Positions 24,228 through 32,974 of a stretch of 64,000 nucleotides of DNA are shown piece after piece. The DNA lies in the NCBI RefSeq assembly GCF_037027445.1, contig NZ_JBANDL010000002.1:930001-994000 (forward strand), written 5' to 3'. Every line of letters starts with the position of its first letter. Position 1 is the first letter of the stretch. Position numbers and translations under genes: made by a program. The DNA comes from Lysobacter firmicutimachus (GTDB lineage Bacteria; Pseudomonadota; Gammaproteobacteria; Xanthomonadales; Xanthomonadaceae). The notes under the pieces were generated by a model. That model had not been told where the DNA came from. It worked only from the letters and a program-made list of their open reading frames with translations, and made no database searches.

Positions 24228-25503
24228 TGAGGGTGGTCGGGCTGTCGTTTCTGAAAGTCATTTTGCTCAGGTAAGCATCAATGGGCTTTCTTTCGATGAC
24301 GCAACGCAACTCCTGGCTCTCTTAAGTGGTTTTGGACTAGTAGCCAACATTGTTGATGATGCGGAGCAGGAGTTGGATGCCAACTCGCTGCTGGGAGGAA
24401 TTGCGCCCTTCAGCGTGACGTTCGCCAAGCCGGAGATAAAAGGTGGAATTGGATTCATCACTACCTTTGCGTTTCAAGGTTGGCTGAAAAATCCGGACAT
24501 CTCTGGTGTAACCCACGTAGCTGTTGCATGCGCAACCGCTGCATTTGCGACAGAGGCTTTTGTCGTCTCGCCTTGGGAATGGTCGGGGGAATTTACCCCA
24601 AAGCCGCAGCGAAAAAGTCCACGCTTGGTTGTAATTATGCGTGGCAGCTCCGCGGTAATTCCTGTGGATATTCGGCCATATCTACTTCACGGCGTGGACG
24701 ATGCACTTTCGGACGACCCGGTGATGATCGCTTGGAGCGATGCCGCAGCGGATGTATGTGTCGCATCGTTAGCAAGTGAGATCGAAGGTTCTAACGGGAA
24801 GTTGACGTTCACAGGGCCGCCCCGACTGGAATTTGACGCGCCCGTGAATGTGGATTCCAAGCGCCTTGTTCAGAGCGATTTTTCGCTCTTACAAGGTGCG
24901 GTGCGGTGGGTCTATGCCGTTGAACGAGAGACAGACCTTAAGCATCGTCTGTTTGGACAGGAGTTCTCGCGACTGGCCAATAAGGGCGGAAATTTAGCGG
25001 ACGAGATGTCCCGAGTTGTCGCCAGTGCCTTAGATGGCGCCAATATTGCGTATGGCTTCAGTGTTCAGGAGATGAGTCGTGAGGCATTAAAAGGCCTTGC
25101 TGATCTACGAAAAGCAGTCGCTGATGAAACACAAAAAGCATCAGAGGCAGCTCGGCAGTTGGCTCTCAACGCGGCCGGCGCAGAATTTTATGCGCTAGGC
25201 CTTCTCGCTGCGCGGGTAACATCAACAGTCGATCCGTTCATTATCGATTGCATGGCTGCGCTTGGTGTTTTTTACGTAATTGCTGTGCTGTATATCAACT
25301 GGCGCTATTTGATTCAGCAGGGCGATCAGCGCAAAGTTTGGAGGGCAAAGCTCTATCGATATCTTACTGACGACGATTACACCGCAATGGTAATTGCGCC
25401 AATTTCCCATTCGGAGCGCCTTTTAAGATGGATGATGGTTGTCATTGCTATTCTTTCACTCGTTACGTTTGCCGCTATCTGGGTGATTAATCACGCGGTA
25501 TAG
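24181..25503 (+). CDS. two-TM membrane protein paired with the NdpA-like gene
   Basis: Product of 440 residues. The ATG at 24181 lies 47 bases inside the upstream gene; an in-frame start at 24136 is also possible. The first ~290 residues are soluble, with no recognised motif. Residues about 295-350 (LKGLADLRKAVADETQKASEAARQ is part) form a helix of coiled-coil type. Two transmembrane helices follow, about 353-374 and 417-437, joined by a basic loop with RAKLYRYLTDDDY. A cytosolic sensor with a C-terminal membrane hairpin is the layout of many abortive-infection effectors. The family is not recognised. Low GC matches its partner. Confidence 0.55.
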   Translation: MKLSLKPLGTFVNLLNEGGRAVVSESHFAQVSINGLSFDDATQLLALLSGFGLVANIVDDAEQELDANSLLGGIAPFSVTFAKPEIKGGIGFITTFAFQGWLKNPDISGVTHVAVACATAAFATEAFVVSPWEWSGEFTPKPQRKSPRLVVIMRGSSAVIPVDIRPYLLHGVDDALSDDPVMIAWSDAAADVCVASLASEIEGSNGKLTFTGPPRLEFDAPVNVDSKRLVQSDFSLLQGAVRWVYAVERETDLKHRLFGQEFSRLANKGGNLADEMSRVVASALDGANIAYGFSVQEMSREALKGLADLRKAVADETQKASEAARQLALNAAGAEFYALGLLAARVTSTVDPFIIDCMAALGVFYVIAVLYINWRYLIQQGDQRKVWRAKLYRYLTDDDYTAMVIAPISHSERLLRWMMVVIAILSLVTFAAIWVINHAV

Positions 25504-25695
25504 CTACGCTGGCGATTCGTCCCGCCACTCGCCCGTTGAGAACAACGCTTCCGCAGTGCGTGTCCTGCGATACCAAACGCGCCCCTGGTAGGGCATCCCC
25601 GGCCCGCAGCCCCGTCCTGGCTGCGCTTCCGCTTCGACCCGCGACAGAGGTCACGCCCATGACTTGAACCGATATCCCGCCAGGGAGGATTCCCC

Positions 25696-26811
25696 GTGTC
25701 CGTTACCGATTTCGGCCGGCAGCAGCCCCAGCAGAAGCTGGCCTGGGGCCATAAGGCGTACGAGGAGTACGTCGAGAAGTTTTTCTTCACCAAGATGCTG
25801 GGCCAAGGCTCCGAGGCCATCATCGAGCACATCACCGAACTGTCCAAGAATTCCAAGGGCGAGGTCGGTGCCTTCTTCCACCTGATTTCCCGCATCACCG
25901 GCGGCGGCGTCGTCGGCGACAACCAGCTCAAGGGCCGCGAGCGCACGCTCGACTCGCACTGGCAGCGCGTCAACTTCGACCAGTTGCGCAACGGCATCAA
26001 GAACAAGGGCCGCCTAGCTGACCAGAAGTCCGTCCTGCAATTTCGTCGTCCGACTCGCAAGGCGATGGCGCTGTGGCTGGCCGATACCTGGGAAGACCAG
26101 GCCATCCTCACGGCCTCGGGCATCAGCTACGCGTTCAACACGGATGGTAGTCCCCGCACCACGCCCGAGGGTCAAGACCCGTGGACGGAGCTGGAGTACG
26201 CCAACGATGTTCGTCCGCCGACCGCGAACCGGCATTTCCGCTGGGATGCGACCGAAGGGTTGGTCGCAGGCGATACCTCGGCTGTCGAAGCGGCCGATCT
26301 GCCCGTCTACGACATGCTGCCGGAGATCAAAGCGCGCGCCGCTACCAAGCGGATGACCCCGTTGCGGTTGGCGGGCAAGGACTACTTCATCGTCCTCGCG
26401 CACGAGAACACGATGGCGCGGTGGTACCGCAACCCGGACTTCCGCAGCGCCATCGTTAACGCGGACGTGCGCGGCGAGGCCAATAAGATCTTCACAGGCG
26501 CCATCGTGACGATGAACGGTCTCGTCATTCACCCCTACGCCCGCGTCTACAACACCCTCGGCGCCGCTGCGGGTTTGAAGTGGGGTGGCGGCAACGTCAA
26601 CGGCTCGCGCACGCTGGTGCTCGGTGCGCAGGCGCTGGCGTTGGCCGACCTGGGCGTTCCGGGTTGGGAAGAGGAAGACGAGGACTACAAGAACCGCTAC
26701 GGCGTGTCGATCAACAAGATGGGCGGCTGGTTGAAGCCGCAGTTCCCGTCGTCCTACGACGGCGGCAGCGTCGAGGACTTCGGCGTCATGGCGATCGATC
26801 ACGCGATCTGA
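25696..26811 (+). CDS. major capsid protein, N4 gp56-like
   Basis: Product of 371 residues from a GTG with GGAGG nine bases upstream. The sequence KLWGHKAYEEYVEKFFF-like start, SKNSKGEVGAFFHLISRITGGGVVGDN, FDQLRNGIKNKGRLADQKS, then AGKDYFIVLAHENTMARWY and GAIVTMNGLVIHPYARVYN follow the N4-gp56 capsid family (HK97 fold). The C-terminal half ends in the typical DFGVMAIDHAI. It forms the head shell. It is the first phage gene after the inserted pair. Confidence 0.88.
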   Translation: MSVTDFGRQQPQQKLAWGHKAYEEYVEKFFFTKMLGQGSEAIIEHITELSKNSKGEVGAFFHLISRITGGGVVGDNQLKGRERTLDSHWQRVNFDQLRNGIKNKGRLADQKSVLQFRRPTRKAMALWLADTWEDQAILTASGISYAFNTDGSPRTTPEGQDPWTELEYANDVRPPTANRHFRWDATEGLVAGDTSAVEAADLPVYDMLPEIKARAATKRMTPLRLAGKDYFIVLAHENTMARWYRNPDFRSAIVNADVRGEANKIFTGAIVTMNGLVIHPYARVYNTLGAAAGLKWGGGNVNGSRTLVLGAQALALADLGVPGWEEEDEDYKNRYGVSINKMGGWLKPQFPSSYDGGSVEDFGVMAIDHAI

Positions 26812-26859
26812 TCCTTTCGTCGCCTGCAGGCGACTTTCTCCTTCTCCCAGGAATCTCTC

Positions 26860-27255
26860 ATGAGCAAGCCCGATACCGTGGGCGTGCAGTACCTGCGCGT
26901 GCGCGTTTTCAACTACACCTTCGCTGACCTGCCTTCGGGCACGTTCGTACCGGCGCTCAAGCTGCCGATGGGTTCGATCCTCATCGCGGCATTCAATCTG
27001 GTCGAAAGCCCGTCCAACGCCGGTACGTCCGACGTACTCGACATCGGCACGGCGGCGGCCCCCGCGTCGTTTCTGGACAACAACGACTTCAAGATCGCAG
27101 CGAAGACCCAGTTCACGACCTTGGGCGGCCCGTTCGCCCAAGGGCTCGCCCTCGGGGTAACGCGAACGGCGGTCGGCACCTCCGCGACGGCCGGCCGCGG
27201 TTGCGTGGTCGTGCAGTACGTCGTGAAGGGTACTGCCGATGAAGTCTACGGCTAG
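26860..27255 (+). CDS. small virion protein, possible head decoration
   Basis: Product of 131 residues, mostly beta by appearance (RVRVFNYTFADLPSGTFVPALKL; TSATAGRGCVVVQYVVKG), starting 48 bases after the capsid gene. Decoration or minor capsid proteins often sit here. No family was recognised. There is no signal or membrane segment. Confidence 0.6.
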   Translation: MSKPDTVGVQYLRVRVFNYTFADLPSGTFVPALKLPMGSILIAAFNLVESPSNAGTSDVLDIGTAAAPASFLDNNDFKIAAKTQFTTLGGPFAQGLALGVTRTAVGTSATAGRGCVVVQYVVKGTADEVYG

Positions 27256-27308
27256 CCCTCCGCTGCGCCTCGCGATTATTTCCTCTCTTACCTTTAAAGG
27301 AGAACTCC

Positions 27309-27707
27309 ATGCAGTTTCGCCACCCCGATGGTGCGCGGCTGGCGCTGACGACCGGTCATGTGACGCATGTGGGGCCGGACTGGGCTCCGCTGCATCCGTT
27401 GTTTCATGCCGAAGCGCTTGCGCAGGGCTGCGAGTGCGATCAGCGCACGATCCGCACGCGGCAAGTTGTCGTGCCGCGCGCATCGGATTCGGCAGTCAAG
27501 GCGCTCGACGAGTCCGAGCTGATCCGCGGTGCGCTCATGACCCTGGCGCAGCGGCAGCACCCCGGCGATCTGACCGGCGATGGGATGCCCGACCTGAAAG
27601 TCGTCGCCAGCCTGTGCGGCTTCCGCGCCAAAAAGGAAACCGTCCACGCGATATGGCACGACCTCGTAGCCGCGAGTCTCGCCGACGACACGAACGATGA
27701 CCCGTAA
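27309..27707 (+). CDS. hypothetical virion-operon protein
   Basis: Product of 132 residues with AAAGGAG ten bases upstream of its ATG. The N-terminus is beta-like (QFRHPDGARLALTTGHVTHVG), the middle has GCECDQ, and the C-terminal half holds two helices. Of unknown function; the place between capsid and adaptor genes suggests a head completion role. Confidence 0.55.
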   Translation: MQFRHPDGARLALTTGHVTHVGPDWAPLHPLFHAEALAQGCECDQRTIRTRQVVVPRASDSAVKALDESELIRGALMTLAQRQHPGDLTGDGMPDLKVVASLCGFRAKKETVHAIWHDLVAASLADDTNDDP

Positions 27708-27734
27708 GCGTTTGCGATCGCCGGAGCCCGAGCG

Positions 27735-28403
27735 ATGAATCTGGCCGCGCTGATCGCGATGGCGCGCGAGCGTCTGGACGACGAGATCGAGCCCTATTTG
27801 GTCGGTGACGCCTCGTTGGCCGGTTGGGCGACGGAAGGCGAGCGGGAGGCGTGTCTGCGGGCACGCCTTTTGTTTGACGACGAGCCCGGTGAAGTGACAA
27901 CCGTGCCGCTCGCGTTGGGACAAGGCGTGTACCGCCTCGACCCGCGCGCACTGTTCGTTGTCTCAGCCAACATTCTTTGGTCGGGCGAGACACGCCTTCA
28001 CGCCCTCGAACTGAAGGGGCTGGATTGGATTCGCGACCAATCGCGGCGCGTGAGTAGCTTCGGAATGCCAGAGGTACTGGCCGATGATGGGCGTGCTCGG
28101 GTGCATGTGTGGCCCCGTCCGGTGCGGCCGGGTCGGCTGCAATTGGCGCTGTACCGCGCACCGATGCGTGCGTTGCTCGATCCTGCGGACGAGCCCGAGA
28201 TCGCCCCCGAGTATCACGATGGGCTGATCGACTGGATGTTGTATCGCGCCTTCCAGATCAAGGACCGCGAAATCGAAGATGTATCGCGCGCAGCTCTCGC
28301 TTTGCGGGACTTTACGTTGCGCTTTGGCGAGCGGCCCACGGCCGATGTGCTGCGCCGGCATCGCGAACGTCGTCGCACTACTACGCGGTACGGCGGTTAC
28401 TGA
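27735..28403 (+). CDS. head-tail adaptor protein
   Basis: Product of 222 residues. LAALIAMARERLDDEIEP, RARLLFDDEPGEV, the strand pair GVYRLDPRALFVV, then VHVWPRPVRPGRLQLALYRAP and EYHDGLIDWMLYRAFQIKD are typical of phage adaptor proteins of podoviruses (a helical bundle with a beta insert). It would bind the portal and start the short tail. Recognition is by motif order. Confidence 0.65.
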   Translation: MNLAALIAMARERLDDEIEPYLVGDASLAGWATEGEREACLRARLLFDDEPGEVTTVPLALGQGVYRLDPRALFVVSANILWSGETRLHALELKGLDWIRDQSRRVSSFGMPEVLADDGRARVHVWPRPVRPGRLQLALYRAPMRALLDPADEPEIAPEYHDGLIDWMLYRAFQIKDREIEDVSRAALALRDFTLRFGERPTADVLRRHRERRRTTTRYGGY

Positions 28404-28405
28404 TC

Positions 28406-29737
28406 GTGAGCGTTCGCGACGACGAACTGGCCCCTCGGGCCGGTTGGCCGCTGGGTATGAACAACCTTGCGGGTGAGACCGCGTTGCCGGTGACCGACTC
28501 CGGGGCGCCGGCCGCAGTGCGCGAGGCCGACAACGTGGATTTCGATGTGGCCGGCAAGCCGCACCGCCGCGATGGCTACACCTTGGCGGTGCCCGGCACA
28601 CGCGTCCATAGCGCGTGGGGCGACGCCACGTGGCCGTGGGGCTTGTTCGTGAGCGGTGACACGTTGACCGCGTTGCACCCAGACGAACGCTCCGAGCCTC
28701 TTGTCGACGGACTTGCGCCCGGTTGGCCAGTGGCCTTTGAGCGGCTCAACGACTCGGTGTTGTGGAGCAACGGCGTTCAGTGCGGTGTGCTTGGCCTGGA
28801 CTTGGAGGCAATGCCGTGGGCGTGCCCCACGCCGGAGCGCGCCCCACGCATCGAGATAGAGGCCGATGGTGCCCTGGATGCGGGGCATTACCAACTCGCG
28901 ATGACGTTTCTGGACGCGCGCGGTCGTGAGTCCGGTGCATCGAACCCGATTGCGTTTGAGATGCCGGCGAACAGCCGGCTGCGGCTTTCGCAGTTGCCGC
29001 AGCCGTTGGATGTCCTGCGCGTGCCTCGTGTTCGCGTGTACCTGAGTTCGGGACTAGATGGCGTCTTCCGTGTCGCGGCGACGCTACCCGTGGGCGTTAC
29101 GGACCTGACGTTGACTGAGCCAGCCTCGGGCCGTGCGTTGGAGACATTGAACCTGCGCCCGCTGCCGGCAGGGCAGGGTGTGTGCGTCCACAACGGTCGC
29201 CAGTTTGTCGCGCGTGGGGCGGAGGTCTGGTTCTCGCCGCCGCTGCGGTACGGGCTTACTCACCCTGGTCGAGATCGCGTGGGCTTCGCTGGGCGCGTGG
29301 ATTTGCTCGCGCCGGTCGCCGATGGCAGCGACGGTGCGGGATTGTTCGTCGCCGACGCCAAACGCACGTATTTCCTGGCCGGACCTTCGCCGGCCGAATG
29401 GCGCCAAGTCATCGCCTATCCCGTAGGCGCTATTCCGGGCGCTTTGATTCGATTGCCGGGCGAGGTGTGGAACCTGCCGACCAAAGCTCCGTTGCCCGTC
29501 TGGATCGCCCGCAATGGCCGCGTCTGCGTCGGATTGCCCGGCGGCCAGGTCATCACGCCGCAACCGCGCGAGGGCTCGCCCGACGCCGTTCTCGATGCCG
29601 CTTCGCGCGGCGCGCTGCTTTACCGCGAACACGGCGGAAAGCAACAGCTCATCACCACCCTGCGCGACGCGCAGCCCCAGTCCCTTGCGGTACGGGACCG
29701 AGCCATCGCGCGGGTCTACCGACACGACGACCCATGA
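28406..29737 (+). CDS. tail structural protein, propeller-like
   Basis: Product of 443 residues from a GTG three bases after the previous stop. NNLAGETALPVTDSGAPAAVREADNVDF-like N-terminal text followed by repeated strands (SAWGDATWPWGLFVSG, RVYLSSGLDGVFRVAATL, AGLFVADAKRTYFLAG, RNGRVCVGLPGGQV) suggests a beta-propeller tail or tail-stabilisation protein, as in other podoviruses. Its stop overlaps the next start by four bases. Confidence 0.55.
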   Translation: MSVRDDELAPRAGWPLGMNNLAGETALPVTDSGAPAAVREADNVDFDVAGKPHRRDGYTLAVPGTRVHSAWGDATWPWGLFVSGDTLTALHPDERSEPLVDGLAPGWPVAFERLNDSVLWSNGVQCGVLGLDLEAMPWACPTPERAPRIEIEADGALDAGHYQLAMTFLDARGRESGASNPIAFEMPANSRLRLSQLPQPLDVLRVPRVRVYLSSGLDGVFRVAATLPVGVTDLTLTEPASGRALETLNLRPLPAGQGVCVHNGRQFVARGAEVWFSPPLRYGLTHPGRDRVGFAGRVDLLAPVADGSDGAGLFVADAKRTYFLAGPSPAEWRQVIAYPVGAIPGALIRLPGEVWNLPTKAPLPVWIARNGRVCVGLPGGQVITPQPREGSPDAVLDAASRGALLYREHGGKQQLITTLRDAQPQSLAVRDRAIARVYRHDDP

Positions 29738-29928
29738 AGCTGCTGATCCCACCCGAGACCGTGCAGGCCCGTCTGGCGCTTTGCCGCGCCTGCCCGCACT
29801 TCCAGGCGCAGTCCACGCCGCTCCCTGGCGGCGGCACCTTGCCGACCGCCAGTTGCGCGCGCTGCGGCTGTTTTCTCCACGTCAAAGCCCGGCTATTCGG
29901 ACAGCGTTGCCCCGAAGGCAAGTGGTGA
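29734..29928 (+). CDS. small zinc-ribbon protein
   Basis: Product of 64 residues in an ATGA overlap. CRACPHF, then CARCGC and a final RCPEGKW give a zinc-ribbon-like cysteine pattern resembling the small DUF6171-type phage proteins. It may help tail assembly or be a chaperone; nothing in the sequence decides. Confidence 0.6.
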   Translation: MKLLIPPETVQARLALCRACPHFQAQSTPLPGGGTLPTASCARCGCFLHVKARLFGQRCPEGKW

Positions 29929-29937
29929 AGGAACCTC

Positions 29938-30552
29938 ATGACTCAAGATATTTGGCGCACTCACGCCGACGAGATTGCGCGCGAGTTGCGCAGCCACCGC
30001 TACGAGCGAAGCGACGAAGGCCTGCTGTTGACGCGCATGGGCGTGTTCCTGGGCGGCGCCATGAAGGTGCGCGACCATCGCGACGGCCATCAGCAGTGCA
30101 TAGCGATCGACGCCAACACGTTGCTCGATGAGGGGCTGAACCATTTGCTCAATGTGGGGTTCCCACCTACCGGCGGCTATCCGCAGATCACGCAGTGGTA
30201 TCTGGCTCCGTTTAAGGGCAACTACACCCCCGACCCGACCCTCACGGCTGCGCAGTTTCCGGTGGCGGCGGACGAGTTCACCGCGTATACGGCCACCACG
30301 CGACCGGCGTGGGTCATCCCGCGATTGGCGAGCGCGAAAAGCACCGGCAATACCGGCAACGAGGCCTTGCTGGTTCTGGCGGCGGGTGGTCCCTACAACT
30401 TGTACGGGTGCCTGATCGTCTCGTCGTCGGCGAAGGGATCGACCACCGGCACAGGCATGGCGGCGGTGCGGTTCGATCATCCCCGTTTGAACATGGCCGG
30501 TGGCGACAAGCTCGGCATCGAGTACGTGCTGACCGCTACCGACGCGGGCTGA
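29938..30552 (+). CDS. virion protein of unknown role
   Basis: Product of 204 residues, with a short N-terminal helix (HADEIARELRSHRY) and a beta-rich body ending NMAGGDKLGIEYVLTATDAG. The text FPPTGGYPQITQWYLAPF resembles structural proteins of related prophages. It belongs to the tightly packed virion operon, three bases before the next start. Confidence 0.5.
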   Translation: MTQDIWRTHADEIARELRSHRYERSDEGLLLTRMGVFLGGAMKVRDHRDGHQQCIAIDANTLLDEGLNHLLNVGFPPTGGYPQITQWYLAPFKGNYTPDPTLTAAQFPVAADEFTAYTATTRPAWVIPRLASAKSTGNTGNEALLVLAAGGPYNLYGCLIVSSSAKGSTTGTGMAAVRFDHPRLNMAGGDKLGIEYVLTATDAG

Positions 30553-30554
30553 CC

Positions 30555-32447
30555 GTGCCGGGTGCCCGCCACACCGACTGGACGCACGTCCATGTGGTCG
30601 GCGACCGCAGGCAGGCGGCGGGATACGTTCCGTTCGCGCGCAAGGTGCTCGGCGCGGTGGTCGCGGATGCGGCGCACCTGGGACTGCGCACGCACCAAAT
30701 GACCCGGCATCTGCCCGATGGCGCGGTGGTGATCGGCGAGCTACGTGGCGGCATTCCGCGCATGACCATCGTGCCGCCGCCGCTGATCCAACGTCCCGTC
30801 GATCTGCCGCGCGGAAAAGACGACTTCGTAGTGTGGGCGCGCGACACCGCGCACCCGCAGGGGTTGGATGCCCGGTTCCCGCAGCAGATCCTGCGCCCGC
30901 GCTGGACGACCTACTTCCACGAGGCGGCGACCACGGGGTACGCCGAGTTCGCCGGCAAGAAAGGCACGTACCGCGCGCTGTTCCCGGATGGTGTGCGCTA
31001 TGCCGCGAACGTGGACTGGCGTAGCCAGGACGACGAGCGCATTCAATGGTACGGCCCGTCCACCCGCTACTTCGTCGACGGCTATCGTCGACCGTTGGCG
31101 CAATACGGCCGTTGGGTGTTCGGCCTGGGCCAAGTTCTGTTGGACGTGGATCGCTACTGCGAGGCCAGCGAGGTCGAATTCCCGGAGCGAACGGTGATGG
31201 GCGCGGCCTTCGATGGTCGCTGGCTGATGGTGATCATGGCCGCCTTGTCCGAGGTGAGCTGGCCGCCTGCGCCACCGCTGGCCGAGCAGCACCCGGACGG
31301 CTGGGCCAGCCCGTCGTACTTCATGGGTGAGGTGCCGTTGGCGCTTCGCCGCTTTGAGATGGTCATCGATCCATCAGTGCCTGGGCCGATGAAGCGTCGC
31401 GTGGTCGCGCGTTCCCACGAAACACTGTGGGAAGGCGTTGAGGCGCGCGCCACGGTGCCCTGGCATTTTGATGCAACTGGTCGGGTCGCAGTCGCGCACG
31501 TGCCGCCGAGTTCGGCGCAGACCGTGCAGCAAGGCGAGGTGTGGTCGCGCCCCTCCGAGGCGCATACGCGGCTGGAGTTGAACGTGACGGCCACGGGCAC
31601 TGTGCGATTCACGCGCGCGGCGGTCAGTTTGGCCGCTGGCGACGGGGCCGCGGCGACCCTGGCCGAGGACGGCGCGGCCGTGTTGCAGGTCGTGCGCCGT
31701 GGGCGGGGGTTCGCCTACCGACTGGACGGCGCTGAAACCGCCGCATGGGAGCTGGGCCTGGTGACGGACCCCACACCAGGCCGGATCGATTGGTGTCGCC
31801 GGCAAGTGCTGTGCGCGGATCTGCGCGAAGGCGCGTTGTTGTTGCTGGAGTCGCGGCAAACCTTCGCGGGCGGTCCGTCGCCGGCATTGCGCTTCATTCA
31901 CCGCGTCGTGCTGTGGCAGCGGGGCGGCGAGACCGTCATTGCACACACGCCGATTGAACGCACCGCATTTACGATGGTTCCGACCTACACCGCCGTGCTG
32001 GCGCGGTTGTCGGAAGCGCCGGTTGCGCCGTTGGCATTGGTACATCTGCACGCGTTCGGGCCGTCAAATCTCGGGTTGACCACGAACTTCGGCATGTCGC
32101 TGCTTGCGGCGCATCTGACGACGCCCTTCCGAAAAGCCGACACGTTCGGTCAGACACGTATCGCCAACTCGGCGGGCGCATGGCTGGCCATTCGCGACAC
32201 GTCAGTGAGCGCCAGCAACTCGGCTGCGAATCAACAGATTGACTTTGCCGGCCACACCACGATGCCGGGCTTCGCCAGCGTCGATGGCGTCACGGTGTGT
32301 TCGTACAACACCAACATCTACCTCAACGGCGCGGAAGTGATCGCGAACCACGCGACTGGCACGCCACTGAGCGCTTTGACCGGCATTGGCGGTGACCAAG
32401 CCCGCTACCACCCCGTGTGGTTGCTGGGAAAGCCCACGCCCGTCTAG
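30555..32447 (+). CDS. large virion protein, possible tail or fiber component
   Basis: Product of 630 residues from a GTG two bases after the previous stop. It is mostly beta, with FHEAATTGYAEFAGKKGTYRA-like text, a central domain rich in Trp and Tyr, and a C-terminal part containing NTNIYLNGAEVIANHATG. The N-terminal ~100 residues could attach to the tail. No family was recognised; a tail or spike role is inferred from place and size. Confidence 0.5.
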   Translation: MPGARHTDWTHVHVVGDRRQAAGYVPFARKVLGAVVADAAHLGLRTHQMTRHLPDGAVVIGELRGGIPRMTIVPPPLIQRPVDLPRGKDDFVVWARDTAHPQGLDARFPQQILRPRWTTYFHEAATTGYAEFAGKKGTYRALFPDGVRYAANVDWRSQDDERIQWYGPSTRYFVDGYRRPLAQYGRWVFGLGQVLLDVDRYCEASEVEFPERTVMGAAFDGRWLMVIMAALSEVSWPPAPPLAEQHPDGWASPSYFMGEVPLALRRFEMVIDPSVPGPMKRRVVARSHETLWEGVEARATVPWHFDATGRVAVAHVPPSSAQTVQQGEVWSRPSEAHTRLELNVTATGTVRFTRAAVSLAAGDGAAATLAEDGAAVLQVVRRGRGFAYRLDGAETAAWELGLVTDPTPGRIDWCRRQVLCADLREGALLLLESRQTFAGGPSPALRFIHRVVLWQRGGETVIAHTPIERTAFTMVPTYTAVLARLSEAPVAPLALVHLHAFGPSNLGLTTNFGMSLLAAHLTTPFRKADTFGQTRIANSAGAWLAIRDTSVSASNSAANQQIDFAGHTTMPGFASVDGVTVCSYNTNIYLNGAEVIANHATGTPLSALTGIGGDQARYHPVWLLGKPTPV

Positions 32448-32451
32448 TCCA

Positions 32452-32464
32452 CCCCCCCCCCCCC
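32452..32464 (+). repeat. homopolymer of 13 C
   Basis: Thirteen consecutive C lie between the stop of the 630-residue protein gene and the ATG at 32484. Such a run is prone to slipped-strand change. It sits in the leader of the next gene, where a length change would alter spacing rather than reading frame. Confidence 0.85.
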
Positions 32465-32483
32465 GACCTCTCCGGACCTTTCC

Positions 32484-32972
32484 ATGCTTCTGCTAACGCC
32501 AGCGTTGGCCAACTTGCTGTTGGCGCAAATCAAAACCCAGCTCGACGGGGGACGATTGATCCTCTTTGCCGGGGCGGTGCCGCGCAGCGCTGCCGAAGCG
32601 CTCGATCTGGTGAATGTGCATACGGAGCTAGTGCGAATCGGCCTCAATGGTTCCGGGAGCGGGCTGACGTTTGACGCACCGATCAATGGCGTCTTGAGCA
32701 AAGCGCCCACCGAGGTTTGGCGCGGTACAACCGTATTTGAAGGCGCCGAAGCCACGCAGACCACGCTGACGCCCACCTTCTACCGTTTCTGCACTGCCGG
32801 CGACGACGGCCGCGCGCTCGCGGACGCGCTCATCGGCGTGCGCCTGCAAGGCGCAGTGGGCGGCCCCAGCAGCGGGGCCGAGTTGCGCCTGGGCATTGCA
32901 ACCCTGACGGCCGGCAACGAGCAGCCGGTCGGCGACTTCGGTTGGCGCTTGCCGCAGGCGGCAGGCGGCTAA
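32484..32972 (+). CDS. virion-operon protein, beta-rich
   Basis: Product of 162 residues. A helical N-terminus (ALANLLLAQIKTQL) leads to beta segments (GRLILFAGAVP, TYRFC-like TPTFYRFCTAGDDG, AELRLGIATLTAG). The family is unknown. It has no good ribosome binding site; the poly-C run lies 20 bases upstream of its ATG, so its translation may depend on the leader. Confidence 0.5.
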   Translation: MLLLTPALANLLLAQIKTQLDGGRLILFAGAVPRSAAEALDLVNVHTELVRIGLNGSGSGLTFDAPINGVLSKAPTEVWRGTTVFEGAEATQTTLTPTFYRFCTAGDDGRALADALIGVRLQGAVGGPSSGAELRLGIATLTAGNEQPVGDFGWRLPQAAGG

Positions 32973-32974
32973 GC

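Noticed and set aside
26014..27483. 489-residue minus-strand frame across the capsid gene
   Set aside because: Shadow of capsid and the next genes; Arg/His-rich without motifs.
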